A stretch of 64,000 nucleotides of DNA from Siphonodentalium dalli. Lineage: Eukaryota; Mollusca; Scaphopoda; Gadilida; Siphonodentaliidae. Positions within the stretch are counted from its first letter, which is position 1, and the number at the start of each line of letters is the position of its first letter. Shown here one piece after another: positions 11,538-23,171 of the stretch. The DNA lies in NCBI GenBank assembly GCA_032622095.1, contig CP136068.1, positions 116,731,509 to 116,795,508 on the forward strand, in the 5' to 3' direction. The position numbers were made by a program, and so were the translations under genes. A model generated the notes under the pieces. It was not told the origin of the DNA and made no database searches. It saw only the letters and a program-made list of their open reading frames with translations.

Positions 11538-12876
11538 AATCCAAGTCTTCTCGTACTAAAGCCGGCTAAGATATTGGGATGGAGGTGCCGGTCTTTAGTC
11601 CGAGTTCGTCCGGTATAGTCTTTTATGACACGACTTAAGCGTTATTGACCCGCTCAAATAAAACCACAATTATATGAAATAAAATATCACAATTGCGACA
11701 ATAAACGGATATTTTCAACAGAAGACATGCTATTTGATCAGTTGTGAATTGAAAGCGGTAATTTAATACGAAAAGAGACATTTATCGCAATGTTTACAAT
11801 TTTTTAAAAGTATGCGAACTCAGTTGACCTCGCGAACTGTGTTCGGCATTTTCCGTTGAAAATATTCCGTAGATTTTGGACTAACAACGCAAATTACGAT
11901 GAATTCTCCATTGTAATCGTAATTATGTGTGTCAATAAATAAAAAATAAATAGATTAATTAAACATTGGAGATATAAATGTAATACATTAAATAAATTAC
12001 GGGAATTATAACCCTCTCAAAGTTTAAAACAGTGTAAACACAACGAGCATTAGAATAAATAATATGCCTTATATGGTGCTACATTTCACCCACATTTGGT
12101 GGACTTCCGCGAAATTAAGATATATACTAAGCGAACAGGGCAATATATTGCTCTTGTTATGCACACAAAAAATCAAACAAAATTTGTATACATTTTGAAC
12201 CTTAAGTTTGAAAAGTCCCACTGAAACGGAAGAACTATATTTCGAAACTGTGTGATTCGGTTCTCCGATTATTTTATCAACACACAAATCAAAATGCACA
12301 TCACACGCATGGCAAGTCAGACATAAGAGTTCTAATTTGCTCCAATTTTGACAAGTTGCTTGCGAAAATTGTCAACAAAACTACCGTTCTGATCCTCCAT
12401 TATGTCATTAAGTTTTTAGTGCAGGAATTGTTCTCAAAGCACATAGGAAACTGGACTTTGGGGCGATCGGTTTTCGCCATTTTGTTCGGAAAACCCCGCG
12501 CTATATATAGAAACGGAAACTAGAATACCCAGCGGATAATGCCGGAATTCTTCGGAACCTGACTTCGGCTTTCAGTTAAGTAAACAAAATATAAAAACAG
12601 CGATGTTGGTGACAATCAACCGGAATATTCTATGCGTAATGTAACATGAAAGTTAGATTATTATACACCATTATGACCATAAGATGTCTCTCTTTCCGAT
12701 GTATATAGCATCATGTATTGATTTATTAGGTAAATCGAGTAAAATACAACACAGATTCCCGCCACAGATCGTGGGCGTAAGTCGTGTCATAAGAGACTAT
12801 ACGGGACGAACTTGGACTAAAGACCGGCACCTCCATCCCAATATCTTAGCCGGCTTTAGTACGAGAAGACTTGGAC
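11538..12876. mobile_element. Mutator-like long-TIR element, 1,339 bp, 11-bp target duplication
   Basis: Inverted repeats of about 100 bp (about 11540-11643 and 12773-12874) start TCCAAGTCTTCTCGTACTAA and end near ATGACACGACTTA, with only a few differences by eye. An exact direct repeat TATATTCAAAG flanks both ends (11527-11537 and 12877-12887). Long TIRs with a TSD of 9-11 bp are the Mutator-like pattern. The 1.1-kb interior has no transposase-like ORF, so it is non-autonomous. Superfamily is inference; the structure itself is plain in the sequence. Confidence 0.75.
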
Positions 12877-12887
12877 TATATTCAAAG

Positions 12888-13173
12888 CAGCTAGAGTTCT
12901 GATACCACAGGGCTATACAGATTACGATAAGCTTCTTATTGTTTTTTTCATGGTCATAATGTATAATTCCTCCTATTCTGATTTACCCTACATGACGAGG
13001 GGACTCAGGGGATAGAACAGTCTGAATATTTCAACTACATGTATTCTATATATTTAAAGTCTCATCCCATATTGAAACCCGTTCAATAACCAATGGATAT
13101 CTCAGAATGAACCAAATTACCTATATAAACATGCCTCAGCCTCTGCATATGTATATAGTAATTATAAGTGAAG
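12888..13173. other. Unassigned DNA
   Basis: Nothing recognised between the MULE-like element and the TTAA element. Confidence 0.4.
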
Positions 13174-13651
13174 TTAAAGGTACTCAATCCGATCAGAGGG
13201 TCCTATATTACTATTTCTTTGGCTTTGGGGGTAAAAAATAATTGATTCGAGTCGAGGAACCTACCAATCAACGCTCAGGGTGATCAGATATCGATATTTG
13301 AAGTTTCGTTATTTCTATTCTTTCTGTCCCAGAACACAGTCAAAATTGCGTTATTATTACCACTTTATTTTAGAGTTATCCATCCTTGTCTGTTTGAATA
13401 ATGTTTTGGTGTACACATCTCGAGCAGATTACGAAGTTAAGGGCAATTATTAGTACTCATCTCGAGAAAATAACAAATTTCAAAAATCAATATCTAATAA
13501 CTCTGAGCTTTGTTTGATGGGTTCCTCGACTCGAATCAAATATGTTTTACCCCCAAAGCCAAAGAAATAGTAATATAGGACCCTCTGGTCGGATTGTTGT
13601 TGTTGGAATCTGTTGAGATGAGGATCCTCTGATCGGATTGAGTACCTTTAA
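13174..13651. mobile_element. TTAA-flanked MITE, about 470 bp (piggyBac-type TSD)
   Basis: TTAA lies at 13174-13177 and 13648-13651. The inside ends are inverted: AGGTACTCAATCCGATCAGA, followed by a block 'tttctttggctttgggggta' and 'gattcgagtcgaggaac'. The right arm carries an extra ~45 bp with a second copy of 'ctgatcggattg'. The TTAA duplication suggests piggyBac mobilisation, but the TIR does not start CCC as in the other TTAA elements here. A diverged partial copy lies at 30120-30345. Confidence 0.6.
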
Positions 13652-14132
13652 TCTAATACAATATTTAGATTCCTTGGATTGTATATGGCTGGGTTATCTC
13701 ATAAACAGCACACTGACTGGCATTGACTAGTGGATTGTGTAATGATGCATGTACCCCAGGTCGCAGAATCTTGGTATTATATGATCTAGGATATATCATT
13801 AGTATGCAAGTAAGTACTGCTTTATTATTCTCAGCCATTGCACATGGTACATGGGAAAACGTGAAAAATTGCAACATGAAAGATAAACTGTGAACTGTGA
13901 CCCGCCCCCGCCCATGTATACCCGTCCCCAAAATCTTTGTATTTGTCGCACATCATTACACCACCTGTAAATATACACAGCAACTTTAATGACAATATGT
14001 CAATGTATTATATTTGTATAAGGGTCCTGCTCTCATAAGCCCAACTTTTGTGGGGTCCTGTTGTATAATGTTATTATTTGATAAGATAAAATAAACTATT
14101 TGAATTTGAAATTTGAATTTATACTTGTGTTA
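13652..14132. other. Unassigned DNA
   Basis: No gene or repeat recognised. Confidence 0.35.
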
Positions 14133-14250
14133 AAGGGGTTACTCTCACCTAACAAAAAGTGCTGAAGGGTACACACGCCAAAGGTTTTTAAAAAGGTGCT
14201 GAAGGGTACACAGTCATGTTTTGATATCGGCGCTTAAGTTAAGTCAACTG
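14133..14250. repeat. Fragment related to the MITE at 36611-36905
   Basis: 'ggggttactctcacc' followed by 'aaaaagtgctgaagggtaca', then a second 'gtgctgaagggtacac' about 45 bp on, matches the left terminus of the MITE at 36611 (ggtcactctcacc ... gtgccgaagggtacac). The other terminus is not clearly found; 'gagtgacccctcaac' near 14325, inside the direct repeat, may be a decayed relic of it. Confidence 0.5.
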
Positions 14251-14565
14251 TCTGATGCTCACCAGCAGTTTGCTTTCAGCACATTTTCCAAACCTGGTAG
14301 TCATCAGCAAAACAAATGGCGCGAGTGACCCCTCAACGGAGCTATACTGCATGGTAGGCTGATATTGGATAAATAGTATAGGCCTACATGATTGTGTTGA
14401 CAGTGGGAATTGCGTCAAAAATCGCATTGACATCAAGTGAGAAACGGTCCATATGCGTTGTGACTAGTTTTCTGTTCCATGTCTGAGCGGCATGGAGCAG
14501 AAAAGAGCGTTCCGTGTTATTACCTTCCAAATATGGTAGAAATAAAGAGCGTTTGTCTGACTTCT
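14251..14565. repeat. Direct repeat X1 flanking LINE copy 1 (left)
   Basis: About 315 bp starting TCTGATGCTCACCAGCAG and ending in 'tctgacttct'. It recurs in the same orientation at 16739-17049 with about 20 differences and one small indel by eye. It contains the paired AAAGAGCG motif (14502 and 14544). The LINE begins within a few bases of its right edge, so this may be one half of an unusually long target-site duplication. Confidence 0.75.
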
Positions 14566-16738
14566 AGCTAGTGAACGAACATATTATTAATGCCCCGCCC
14601 GCATTATGTGATATTTTATGTATATTTTATTCCCAAATTTTGCGGTTTGCCTATATCCCCCCGGCATGAAAAAAGGCCTCATTGTTCCCATATTCAAAGG
14701 CGACCCAAAACCACCTCATGTACCTGATAGTTATCGTGCGATCACACTTCTCTCTGTCCTCTACAAACTGCTTGAGACAATTCTTTTTCGTCGATTGTTT
14801 AAGATTATCCCAAACACATGAAGCAGCTTACAGGACGGATTCCAGAGGGGCGTGGGATGTACGGTAAGTACATTCGAGCTACAGGAAGCATTTGCGTATG
14901 CAGAAGCAAATGGATCAAGTGTCTATGCATCATTTTTAGATTCAAAGAAAGCCTTTGAATCGAGTGTGGCACGAAGGACTCATTTACAACTTACACCAGA
15001 AAGGTGTCACAGGTCTTACATTGAAACTAATTGTGAATATGTATTCAAAGGTTCAGAGTCACGTCATGTAAAATGGAAATATTTCTGAATCATTTGTCAT
15101 CGAACAAGGCACAAGGTGAGAAGTGGTCTTATCTCCCTTCCTTTATCTATTCTTCATTGATGAGCTTCTTGCGAATCTTGCAAATTCAACCGATGGCCTA
15201 TATATATAGGTTCAACATCATGCGCATAGCAGACAACGGCAGATGACATCACTGTTCTCTCTCTCACTGAAGGTGGCTTACGCAGACTTCTTGATATTTG
15301 TCACATATATAGTCAAAAGTGGCGCTTTGAATTCTCCAATGAAAAGAGCAAGGTGCTGCTTTTCAATAGTAATCGCAGTACGGGTTTTACCAAGTCTCGA
15401 TCCTGGAAACTTGGTCCAGATGTAACACAACAAGTAGAGGAAGTCGTCCATCTTGGTATCAAACAAAACTGTAAATCTGGACAGCTGCCAAAAATTCAGA
15501 ACGCAACGGACATGCTACGTAAATGCTTCTTTGCAGGTTGTTGTTCTCACGTTACGTCTACGTTTTCCCCGTTAACCAATCTTATGATTTTTAAACACAT
15601 ATAGTTATCCCCAAGGCACTGTGCGGATGCGAAACGTGGTGGGATCTTTCTAGCACTCAATATATATATCTCGAAAGAGCCTATCGTATGTGCATCAAAC
15701 ACATGCAGCACTTACCAAAACGTACCAGCACTATATTCGCTTTATCTTTATTGGGACGATTGCCGATAGAGTACGAGCTGCATAAAAGGAAATTACTCTT
15801 TCTTAGCACGTACACTATAGTGAATCTCCCCAAAAGCCACAGAGCGGCTCTTAATATATTTTTATTCAATTTCCACGGCAACAGGCTGTTTGGTCACCCA
15901 ATTGAGGGCTTTCTGAAAGACATAACTGAAATTCTCAAAGAAATCGATATGTACCACTACCTCACGTCTTTCGCAGAAACAGGTGTTTTCCCGTCTCAGG
16001 CGGTTTGGAAGGGGTGATTGGAGATCGCCTTGCTGCACATTATGCCCATATGGTGCATCTCAGTGTACAGAAATACGAAACCCTAAGATTCCTATTCAAT
16101 GTGAAGCCAGATGTTCACTCATCGTGGAGACTCTGGGAATTGTGCCGCAATGTACCCTATTACTATCCTATGTGCATCAAAATGGCGAACATTTTGGCAA
16201 AAACCACGTACAATAACGATGCTACTTGTATTCATTGTCATAATTCGCTAATCTTCTTACCCATATGTATCACGATTGCATGTCAGACTTTGCACAGGTG
16301 ACGAGGAATGCATTCTGGTATGCAATAATCGACAGACATGGAATAGAAACATTCGCGCTCCTAGATAGCCTCAGCAAAAACACATTTCTAGCGTACTGCT
16401 TTGGTGGGTGTATCCCACTACAGATCCATCTTCTCTGCAACGAGTATCTCTTATAAAATCGATGCGTTCGCTTCATTTGTTTCCTCTGATTGCAATATAT
16501 ACTCTCAACATATATATGAACACCTCTGAATGGCGATCAATTCCCTGGATACGATTTATTGTGGTTAAACATATCCTAGCCATTATGTATGTTGGCGTTG
16601 AATACCAAATGCGTCCGTTCACCATACAATTGCACTGAAATTTAGCACATTTGTTTTACGTGCTTTAACAAATTTGATGTAAGATTCTTTTGTTGTTATA
16701 TGATATGGAGGAATAAAGTATCTCTCACAAAGTATCTC
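14566..16738 (+). pseudogene. Non-LTR retrotransposon (LINE) ORF2 relic, copy 1
   Basis: The order of protein blocks matches copy 2 at 26.2 kb. RT opens with GLIVPIFKGDPKPP (about 14673) and PDSYRAITLLS (about 14725). DGFQRG (near 14836), an acidic block with SKKAFE (14944) and ADDITVLSLTE (15239), which carries the RT catalytic aspartates, follow. Next come a thumb region with LGIKQNCK (15450) and a long C-terminal domain (15688-16456) with MCIKHMQHLPKRT and a cysteine/histidine stretch TTYNNDATCIHCHNS (about 16203-16250). At least six frameshifts or stops break it. No endonuclease domain is present: sequence similarity to copy 2 starts almost at the edge of direct repeat X1. The 3' end carries a short tandem tail, 'aaagtatctctcac' twice, directly before repeat X2. 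Likely RTE-related, but clade is not established. Confidence 0.8.
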
Positions 16739-17215
16739 TCTGATGCTCACCAGCAGTTTGCTTTCAGCACATTTTACAAACCTGGTAGTCATCAACAACG
16801 AAAATGGTGCGAGTGACCCCTCAACTGAGCTATACTGGTATGCTGATATTTGATAAATAGTAGAGGACTCCATGATTGTGTTGACAGTGGGAATTGCGTC
16901 AAAAATCGCATTGACATCAAGGGAGAAACGGCCCATATGCGTTGTGACTAGTGTTCTGTTCCATGTCTGAGCGGCATGGAGCAGAAAAGAGCGTTTCGTG
17001 TTATTACATTCCCGATATGGTAGAAATAAAGAGCGTTTATCTGACTTCTGGGCGAAAAAATGAAAAGGGCTGTGACTTTGGCAAGTGTTTTTCAAAGCAT
17101 GATGATCGAAGCCGGTATATCAATATTTCGTGTATTTATCAACTTAAAGTATCCGTCCCTCTAAATTATACGTAGACAGAATTTGCATGTTCGACTGAGC
17201 CATGTCCGTTTAAGT
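16739..17215. repeat. Direct repeat X2 (to 17049) and its continuation
   Basis: 16739-17049 repeats X1. The sequence then continues through 'gcgaaaaa...ggctgtg', 'gaagccggtatatcaatat', 'ttcgtgtatt' and 'gagccatgtcc' to about 17215. A third copy at 31785-32022 runs uninterrupted across the 17049 boundary. That shows X2 plus its right flank is the original repeat, while X1 lacks the continuation because the LINE follows it. Confidence 0.7.
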
Positions 17216-18489
17216 GATGAAGGGAAATAAATGTCATATGCAGCAGTTGATAGGTACGCATTCTAAATGGTTAGAGCTCACAATTCCCGGGTAAACTGTA
17301 GAAGTAGTCAGGTTCGAAATGGAATAAAAGTGAAAGGTGCGGGCATTTTTCTTTCAGAAGCTTTTGAGAATTGTTTCTAAAGGTATAGTTTATGCTGATT
17401 CAAAAACCAATGTTGGCAAGTCAACAAATTATTATTTCTGACCCCAAAATGACAATTCAAAATGCCCGCCATCAGAACAAAGTCTAGATTTTCGTTTACT
17501 GTTATATGTTGTTCTAAAACGATTGAATATTATGCCTTTCCGTACCTTCGAACGAATTATGACAAGAGACACTATACACTGAACATATGTGGTAATTTAA
17601 AGGGAACATGTTTGACATTTAACCCAATTTATGCCCAAAAATGACCCAAAAAAACGCGAATTTTATAAATTGTTGCGGTCTTAATTGGCAGAAAGTGAAG
17701 TATGCCGGAAATATATCCTTCAAATGGTTTAGACAGTTGTGTCTAAATGTAATTTGTATTATGATTCCAGAAAACATGTTGGCAACTCGACATATAATTA
17801 TTTCTGACCTAAAATGTCAATTCAAAATGGCCGCCATCAGAATAAAGTCTAGATTTTCGTTTACTGTTTTATGTTGTTCTAAGACGTTTGAATATTAAGC
17901 ATTTCCGTACTTTCGAACGACTTGTGACAAGAGACACTATACACAGAACATATGTGGTAATTTAAAGTGAACATGTTTGACATTTAAGTTTTAACCCTTT
18001 CAACACGTAACGCAAAAATAGTTGCGTAAGCGTAAACTTCCTGTAACCCGTAGTGCAAAAATACTTGCGTAAACCCATGTGCGTTTTGTTGACGTTATCG
18101 CTAAAAATACTCCGGCGTCTAGAAACCCGCCCACTAACACTGGTAACATCCAATGGATGATTAGATTCCAGAGGGGGTGTTGTAATTGAATTAGAAATGC
18201 ATCGAATGCTTCTTCGAATTCAAGAAAATCAGTGTACATGTATATAAAGAAATTCGAGAAATATAGTAATGAAAAACTCTTACTTTGATATATGTAACTC
18301 AACTGAATCAGAGGTGCTGCGTATAAATAATCGTATGGATATACGAAGACAAATAACAGTGACATTATGGGATTATTGACACACATTGAACGTTTCCGGC
18401 TTACTTCCGTGTTTATGAAATTATGTTGTTGTCTGCTGTCACTGTCAATTTATGACAACAAACTAGTTATCTGTCAAATACAATTTTAA

Positions 18490-20284
18490 ATGTCAAAACG
18501 TCTCAAGTTAGATGAAGCTATTCGGCGGATTCAGCAATCAAGCGATGACGACAATGACTCCGGTTCAGAATATCCGACTTCGGACTTATCGTCGGAAACA
18601 GATAGTAGTGATGGATCTGATGACGAAATCAACAATGCCGGTGATGCAAATTTCCAAATTTCGTGGTCGAAGGTAGTGAAACCACCAAGTGTAACATTTA
18701 ATTCGAGGCAATGCGGCCCAAAACACTTGTCACAAGGATTCTCCTGTGAAACAGATTCCATCGAGTTTGTAAAGCTTTTCCTGGATGATGATTTATTTGG
18801 ACAACTTTGTGAATTCACAAATAAAAGAGCGGAGCAGGTGAAGGAAGACAAGCCAAATGACTACTACGCATCATTATGGAAACCTGTAGATGTCCAGGAA
18901 ATGCATGCATTCTTTGGTATGCGAATCCTCATGGAGTATAAATTAATCAAACCCAGTTACGAGGAATATTTTCAGAATGAAATGCGAAATTTTGTTACAT
19001 ATACTCCAGGATTCAAATCGGTCTTCACTCGTGACCGCTACTTTGCCATATGGAAGTTTTTGCACATTGTCGATGAACGGGATTCTACACTGAACAAAAA
19101 TGACAAACTTTACAAAGTAAGGCCCATGTTGAATTCCCTTCTTGCAAAATTCAAAGATAACTGGACCCCAAGTCAATTTCTTAGTATGGATGAGGGAATG
19201 ATTCCGGCAAAGAATCGTTTGTCCATCAAACAATACATTCGAATAAAGCCCATCAAATGGGGAATAAAGGGATTCCTGTTGTGTGAGAGTGCTTCTGGTT
19301 ATCTTCTCAATGCAGAGATATTATACAGGTGCAACGAACGGTTTTGTTTCGAAAGAATTAGGAAAAATTGGAAGTACTGTTGTGCGAGTTACATCTGGTC
19401 TCGGATTGGAAAACAAAAATCATGTTTTAGTTATGGATAGATATTATACATCTATAGCTCTATTCCAATACCTATTTGCCAAAGGGTTACATGCTGTTGG
19501 GACAACCATGACAAACCGTAAAAATTATCCGGTTGAACTGAAAGTAGGTAAATGTCAGAAGAAAGTCATGGTTCGTGGTTCATATGACTATTTCTGTTCT
19601 GATAACATTGTTGCTGTTGTTTGGAAAGACAAAGAGCCAATTAATTTTATTAGTACATTTGGAGACCCACGTGTTGAGGTAACTGTCAATCGCCGACAAA
19701 AAGATGGCAACTTATTACAAGTGAAGTGTCCCACCATAGTGTCTATCTATAACAAGCATATGGGCGGCACAGATAAAAATGACCAGCTAACAAGATTGAA
19801 TCGGACAAGAAAACATTACAAATGGCCCCGTCGCCTGACTATGAAATTTGTTTTCTGGGCAATTTACAATGCATATATCATTGAAGGGACATTCAAGGAA
19901 CACCGACCACAAAGTAAAAGAGCCGTAACATTTGGTTCATTTGTGAATGATGTCGCTCTAGCATTAATTGGTGAATATCGCAGAGAATCGGTTGTTCGAT
20001 CGCGTCAATCTGGAGGTCTCGTATCTGAACCTCGTCTCCAAAACGTCAGTGTTCATGAACCGGAAAGACCACAAGATACTTCTGGTTATCGTGTTTGTAG
20101 AGTTTGTGCTGAACGATACAACAGATATGTTAGGAATCACCCTAATGTAAAGCGAAGTGAATTGCCTGTGAAGCAGACCAGGACTGTATTCTGGTGTAAG
20201 GGGTGCAAAGTGTTTTTATGCATCCGGGAAGCATCCGATTGCTGGCATGCATGGCATAATTTGAAGGAGTATTGGCGTGTTTGA
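18490..20284 (+). pseudogene. piggyBac transposase (DDE_Tnp_1_7), one frameshift
   Basis: Cut-and-paste transposase that would excise at TTAA. The start ATG at 18490 opens an acidic, serine-rich N-terminus (residues about 15-50), usual for PGBD proteins. The core follows: AFFGMRILMEYK (about 139-150), FTRDRYFAIWKFLH, then SMDEGMIPAK with the first catalytic Asp at codon 19189. Near 19320 the frame shifts by one base; the second half runs in the next frame to the TGA ending at 20284. It holds VLVMDRYYTS (second Asp, 19436), the block KHMGGTDKNDQL (third Asp, 19772) and HYKWPRRL, which bears the conserved Trp. The C-terminus is a cysteine-rich finger (CRVCAERY... CKGCKVFLC ... CWHAWH). The joined length of about 597 codons equals the family norm, and one lesion is all I see, so inactivation was recent or the base is a sequencing error. 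Confidence 0.9.
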
Positions 20285-20977
20285 AATTTGTTAAATTATT
20301 GATGCATGTACCAGATTGAGAATTTATATGTGGCATTCATAAAACGTATTAAATTTTAAATTTTTTATTCAAATAATTTATGTACTGCATTATATTAGCC
20401 CACTGCACTGCCCTTATGAGTTGGCCATATGTATACATATGCACCTGTTTTACCTCGTAGTTTTATATTATTTTTGTTTGTTTAATAGGGGTGAAATGTC
20501 ACTTTCAACAGCTAAGGTCATATCATGACGAGGAGAGATAAACTCAGGCTAAGGCTTTCATTTATTACTCCTCCCACTTTTAGAAGACTTCTACTTCAGA
20601 CAGTGATTACCATGGTCCTATTCTTTACTCCATGCTGGAACGTGTCCCAAGTCCAAAACTATAAACATGTGCCATCATGCTCACCCGGGGACCACAGATG
20701 GGTAGTATTATACTAATATACAACTCTGATGTAAAATAGGTGCATATGAAGTGACGGCCCTTCAGGGCAATGTAATTTGAGGCATCGGACAATGATTGCA
20801 GCCCCCTGGGATTTAAATTCTAAATAAAATTTACCTTTTTTTTTCAAAATCATGACTTCTGATAGCCTTATCATGTAAAATGACATGCCAATTTATATGG
20901 TTGTGACCATTTGTGACTGAGTTTTGTGCCGATATATTAAATTAAATTATTATCCCTACAGGGCTGTACGATATATA
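20285..20977. other. piggyBac downstream non-coding DNA
   Basis: AT-rich and without ORFs of note. Several AATAAA-like strings, such as 'aaataaaattt' near 20822, could serve as polyadenylation signals, but none is close to the transposase stop. Confidence 0.4.
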
Positions 20978-21133
20978 CACAGAACGACACGATGTGTAAA
21001 TGGGTTTGTCGATACGGCACTCGTGCTGTCGCGCAAGGATAGAACGAGAGGCGCTTGCGCCTCGAGTTCTATCCTTCCGCGACAGCACGAGTGCCGTATC
21101 GACAAACCCATTTACACATCGTGTCGTTCTGTG
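20978..21133. repeat. Near-perfect 156-bp hairpin
   Basis: Left arm starts CACAGAACGACACGATGTG and its complement ends at 21133. Only about three mismatches are seen over 77-bp arms, with the turn at GGCGC-TT-GCGCC near 21055. It is GC-richer than its surroundings. Likely a foldback/MITE remnant or a hairpin maintained by copying; if transcribed it would give a long dsRNA stem. Confidence 0.85.
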
Positions 21134-21388
21134 TTTATTACGGGCTTCGCGTCCTAGAATCCGTGCATTAAAAATACAGGATTAGAAGGTTTATTTAGGT
21201 TCATACAGGGCGTGTTTGTCATGTGTGATGATTCTTTTATTTAAATAGTTCCAGTTTCGTGGTTGAGGCGAACGTCATGTAGAAATTTAAGCCTTCTTAT
21301 GCATCATTATTCCATTAGGGCCATATCACGCCGTATCCCGCTGTTCTTGTTCGATATATGTTAACTAAACAGGAAATAATTATTTCGT

Positions 21389-22180
21389 ATTATCCCGTAT
21401 TATAGAGAAGATATGTTTTACAAAGGTCATAACAATCTCGTATGCCCCTTGTAAAACTTATATTATCCCGCAAAAATTGTCGTCGCTATATAGAGAAGAT
21501 ATGTTTTACAAAGGTCATAACAATCTCGTATGCCCGTGTAAAACTTATATTATCCCGCAAAAATTGTCGTCGCTATATAGAGAAGATATGTTTTACAAGT
21601 GCCATAACAATCTCGTATGCCCCGTGTAAAACTTATATTATTCCGCAAAAATTGTCGTCGCTATATAGAGAAGATATGTTTTACAAGGGCCATAACAATA
21701 TCTCGTATGCCCCGTGTAAAACTTATATTATTCCGCAAAAATTGTCGTCGCTATATAGAGAAGATATGTTTTACAAGGGCCATAACAATCTCGTATGCCC
21801 CGTGTAAAACTTATATTATCCCGCAAAAATTGTCGTCGCTTTATAAAGAAGACAGATTTTACAAAGGTCATAACAATCTCGTATGCCCCGTGTAAAACTT
21901 ATATTATTCCGCAAAAATTGTCGTCGGTATATAGAGAAGATATATTTTACAAGGGCCATAACAATCTCGTATGCCCCGTGTAAAACTTATATTATCCCGC
22001 AAAAATTGTCGTTGCTTTATAAAGAAGACAGATTTTACAATGGTCATAACAATCTCGTCTACCCCGTGTAAAACTTATATTATCCCGCAAAAATTGTCGT
22101 CGCTATATAGAGAAGACAGATTTTACAAGGTCATAACAATCTCGTATGCCCCTAGTAGAATTTATATGACCCGGCAAAAG
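21389..22180. repeat. 88-bp tandem repeat, about 8-9 units
   Basis: The unit begins GTAAAACTTATATTATCCCG and ends CTCGTATGCCCCGT. Units differ at a few positions, for example ctatatagagaagatatg versus ctttataaagaagacagat. GTAAAAC near the start and GTTTTAC about 55 bp on let each unit fold as a hairpin. The overlapping ORFs here are by-products of the repeat and encode nothing recognisable. Confidence 0.9.
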
Positions 22181-22486
22181 TTTGAAAGTCTGATGTACAT
22201 CTTTCAAAGCTACGTTGATTCCTGGTGTACTGGTTATCGTGTTACTCTTGCGTCCGACTTATTTGTCATTACTTTTGTGAAATATGTTGCTCCATTTTAT
22301 ATCCACTAACAGATACTTTCCAAAATTTAGCGACGCCAGCAAGTATTTATATACAAATTGTGGGAATAGCTATATAATCATATTCATTGTATAAGCAGTC
22401 TAACAAAATAGAGTTACTGTTCGTGGCTCATTTCCGCGCTTTATGTCGGTGGGACTATCTTGTTAGTAGAGACGGGGATAAATACA

Positions 22487-22622
22487 TTACACGGCTTGTT
22501 CATGGGGGATACGGTGTGGTATGCCCCGGTCGACTCTCGTACCCCCCTCGGCTATCGCATCGGGGGATACGAGCCTCTACCGGGGCATACCACACCGTAT
22601 TCCCCCTCAACAAGCCGTGTAA
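22487..22622. repeat. 136-bp imperfect hairpin
   Basis: Arms begin TTACACGGCTTGTT and include ATACGGTGTGGTATGCCCCGG, written in two overlapping pieces: atacggtgtgg and ggtatgccccgg. The turn lies near 22555. More mismatched than the hairpin at 20978. It sits on the other side of the 88-bp array. Confidence 0.8.
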
Positions 22623-22639
22623 CTTATAATCTACCCTGG

Positions 22640-22735
22640 TATCCCTGGGTACATGTACCAATGTGTATCAGGGTACAGGTTCCCTGATATATCATGGAGG
22701 GTACAGGTCCCCTGATATATCATGGTACAGGTCCT
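22640..22735. repeat. Cluster of short palindromes (part 1)
   Basis: Variants of the palindrome CCCTGATATATCAGGG separated by 'gtacaggt' spacers. The cluster resumes at 23422 on the other side of the Helitron, so it was probably a single array before the Helitron inserted. Confidence 0.7.
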
Positions 22736-22779
22736 AATGTGAAAAGTAGAGTATTTAAGTTGACATTATAAACATGAAA

Positions 22780-23171
22780 TCTAATATATATTTTGAAGAC
22801 CTCTGTCTGTCTGTCTGTCTGTATGTATGTATGAATGTATGTCATTTATAAAAATCTACGATTCTCGACCGATCGGGACGAAACTTGGTAGGTGTGTGTA
22901 GTTTGACCAGGCGGTCGTCGTTGTCGTACTGACGAGCCCGTGTGACGCCCGTGCAGCGCATGCGCAGACCAGATCTCGGAAACGGGTGGAGCTATCGACT
23001 TGAAATTTGGTATGTGAATGTATCTTGCCCCGGGTACGAATTTTATCGGGCCGCCGAGCCCGTGCGACACCAGCTTCGCGCATGCGCAGACCGGATCTCG
23101 GAAACGGGTGGAGCTATCGACTTGAAAGTTGGTTTTTGAATAGCCCGGACAACGTCGGGCTCATCGGCTAG
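22780..23171 (+). mobile_element. Non-autonomous Helitron, 392 bp
   Basis: Starts TCTAATATATATTTTG after an A and ends in hairpin GCCCGGACAACGTCGGGC, then CGGCTAG before a T. TC start, CTAG end and A/T flanks match Helitron rules. A tctg/tatg microsatellite follows the 5' end. The body contains two copies of a unit with 'agaccrgatctcggaaacgg' and 'ggtggagctatcgacttgaa'. No Rep/helicase. Confidence 0.75.

Noticed and set aside
14251-17049. Direct repeats X1/X2 (and Y1/Y2) as LTRs of a retrovirus-like or Penelope-type element
   Set aside because: The enclosed RT is of non-LTR type, the two LINE copies are related while X and Y are not, and X also exists alone at 31785.
18943-19233. Minus-strand ORFs over the piggyBac gene
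   Set aside because: They are shadows of the transposase frame.
21389-22180. 88-bp array as a CRISPR array or repeat-protein gene
   Set aside because: The would-be spacers are the same in every unit. ORFs overlap in several frames and merely follow the 88-bp period, which is not a multiple of three.
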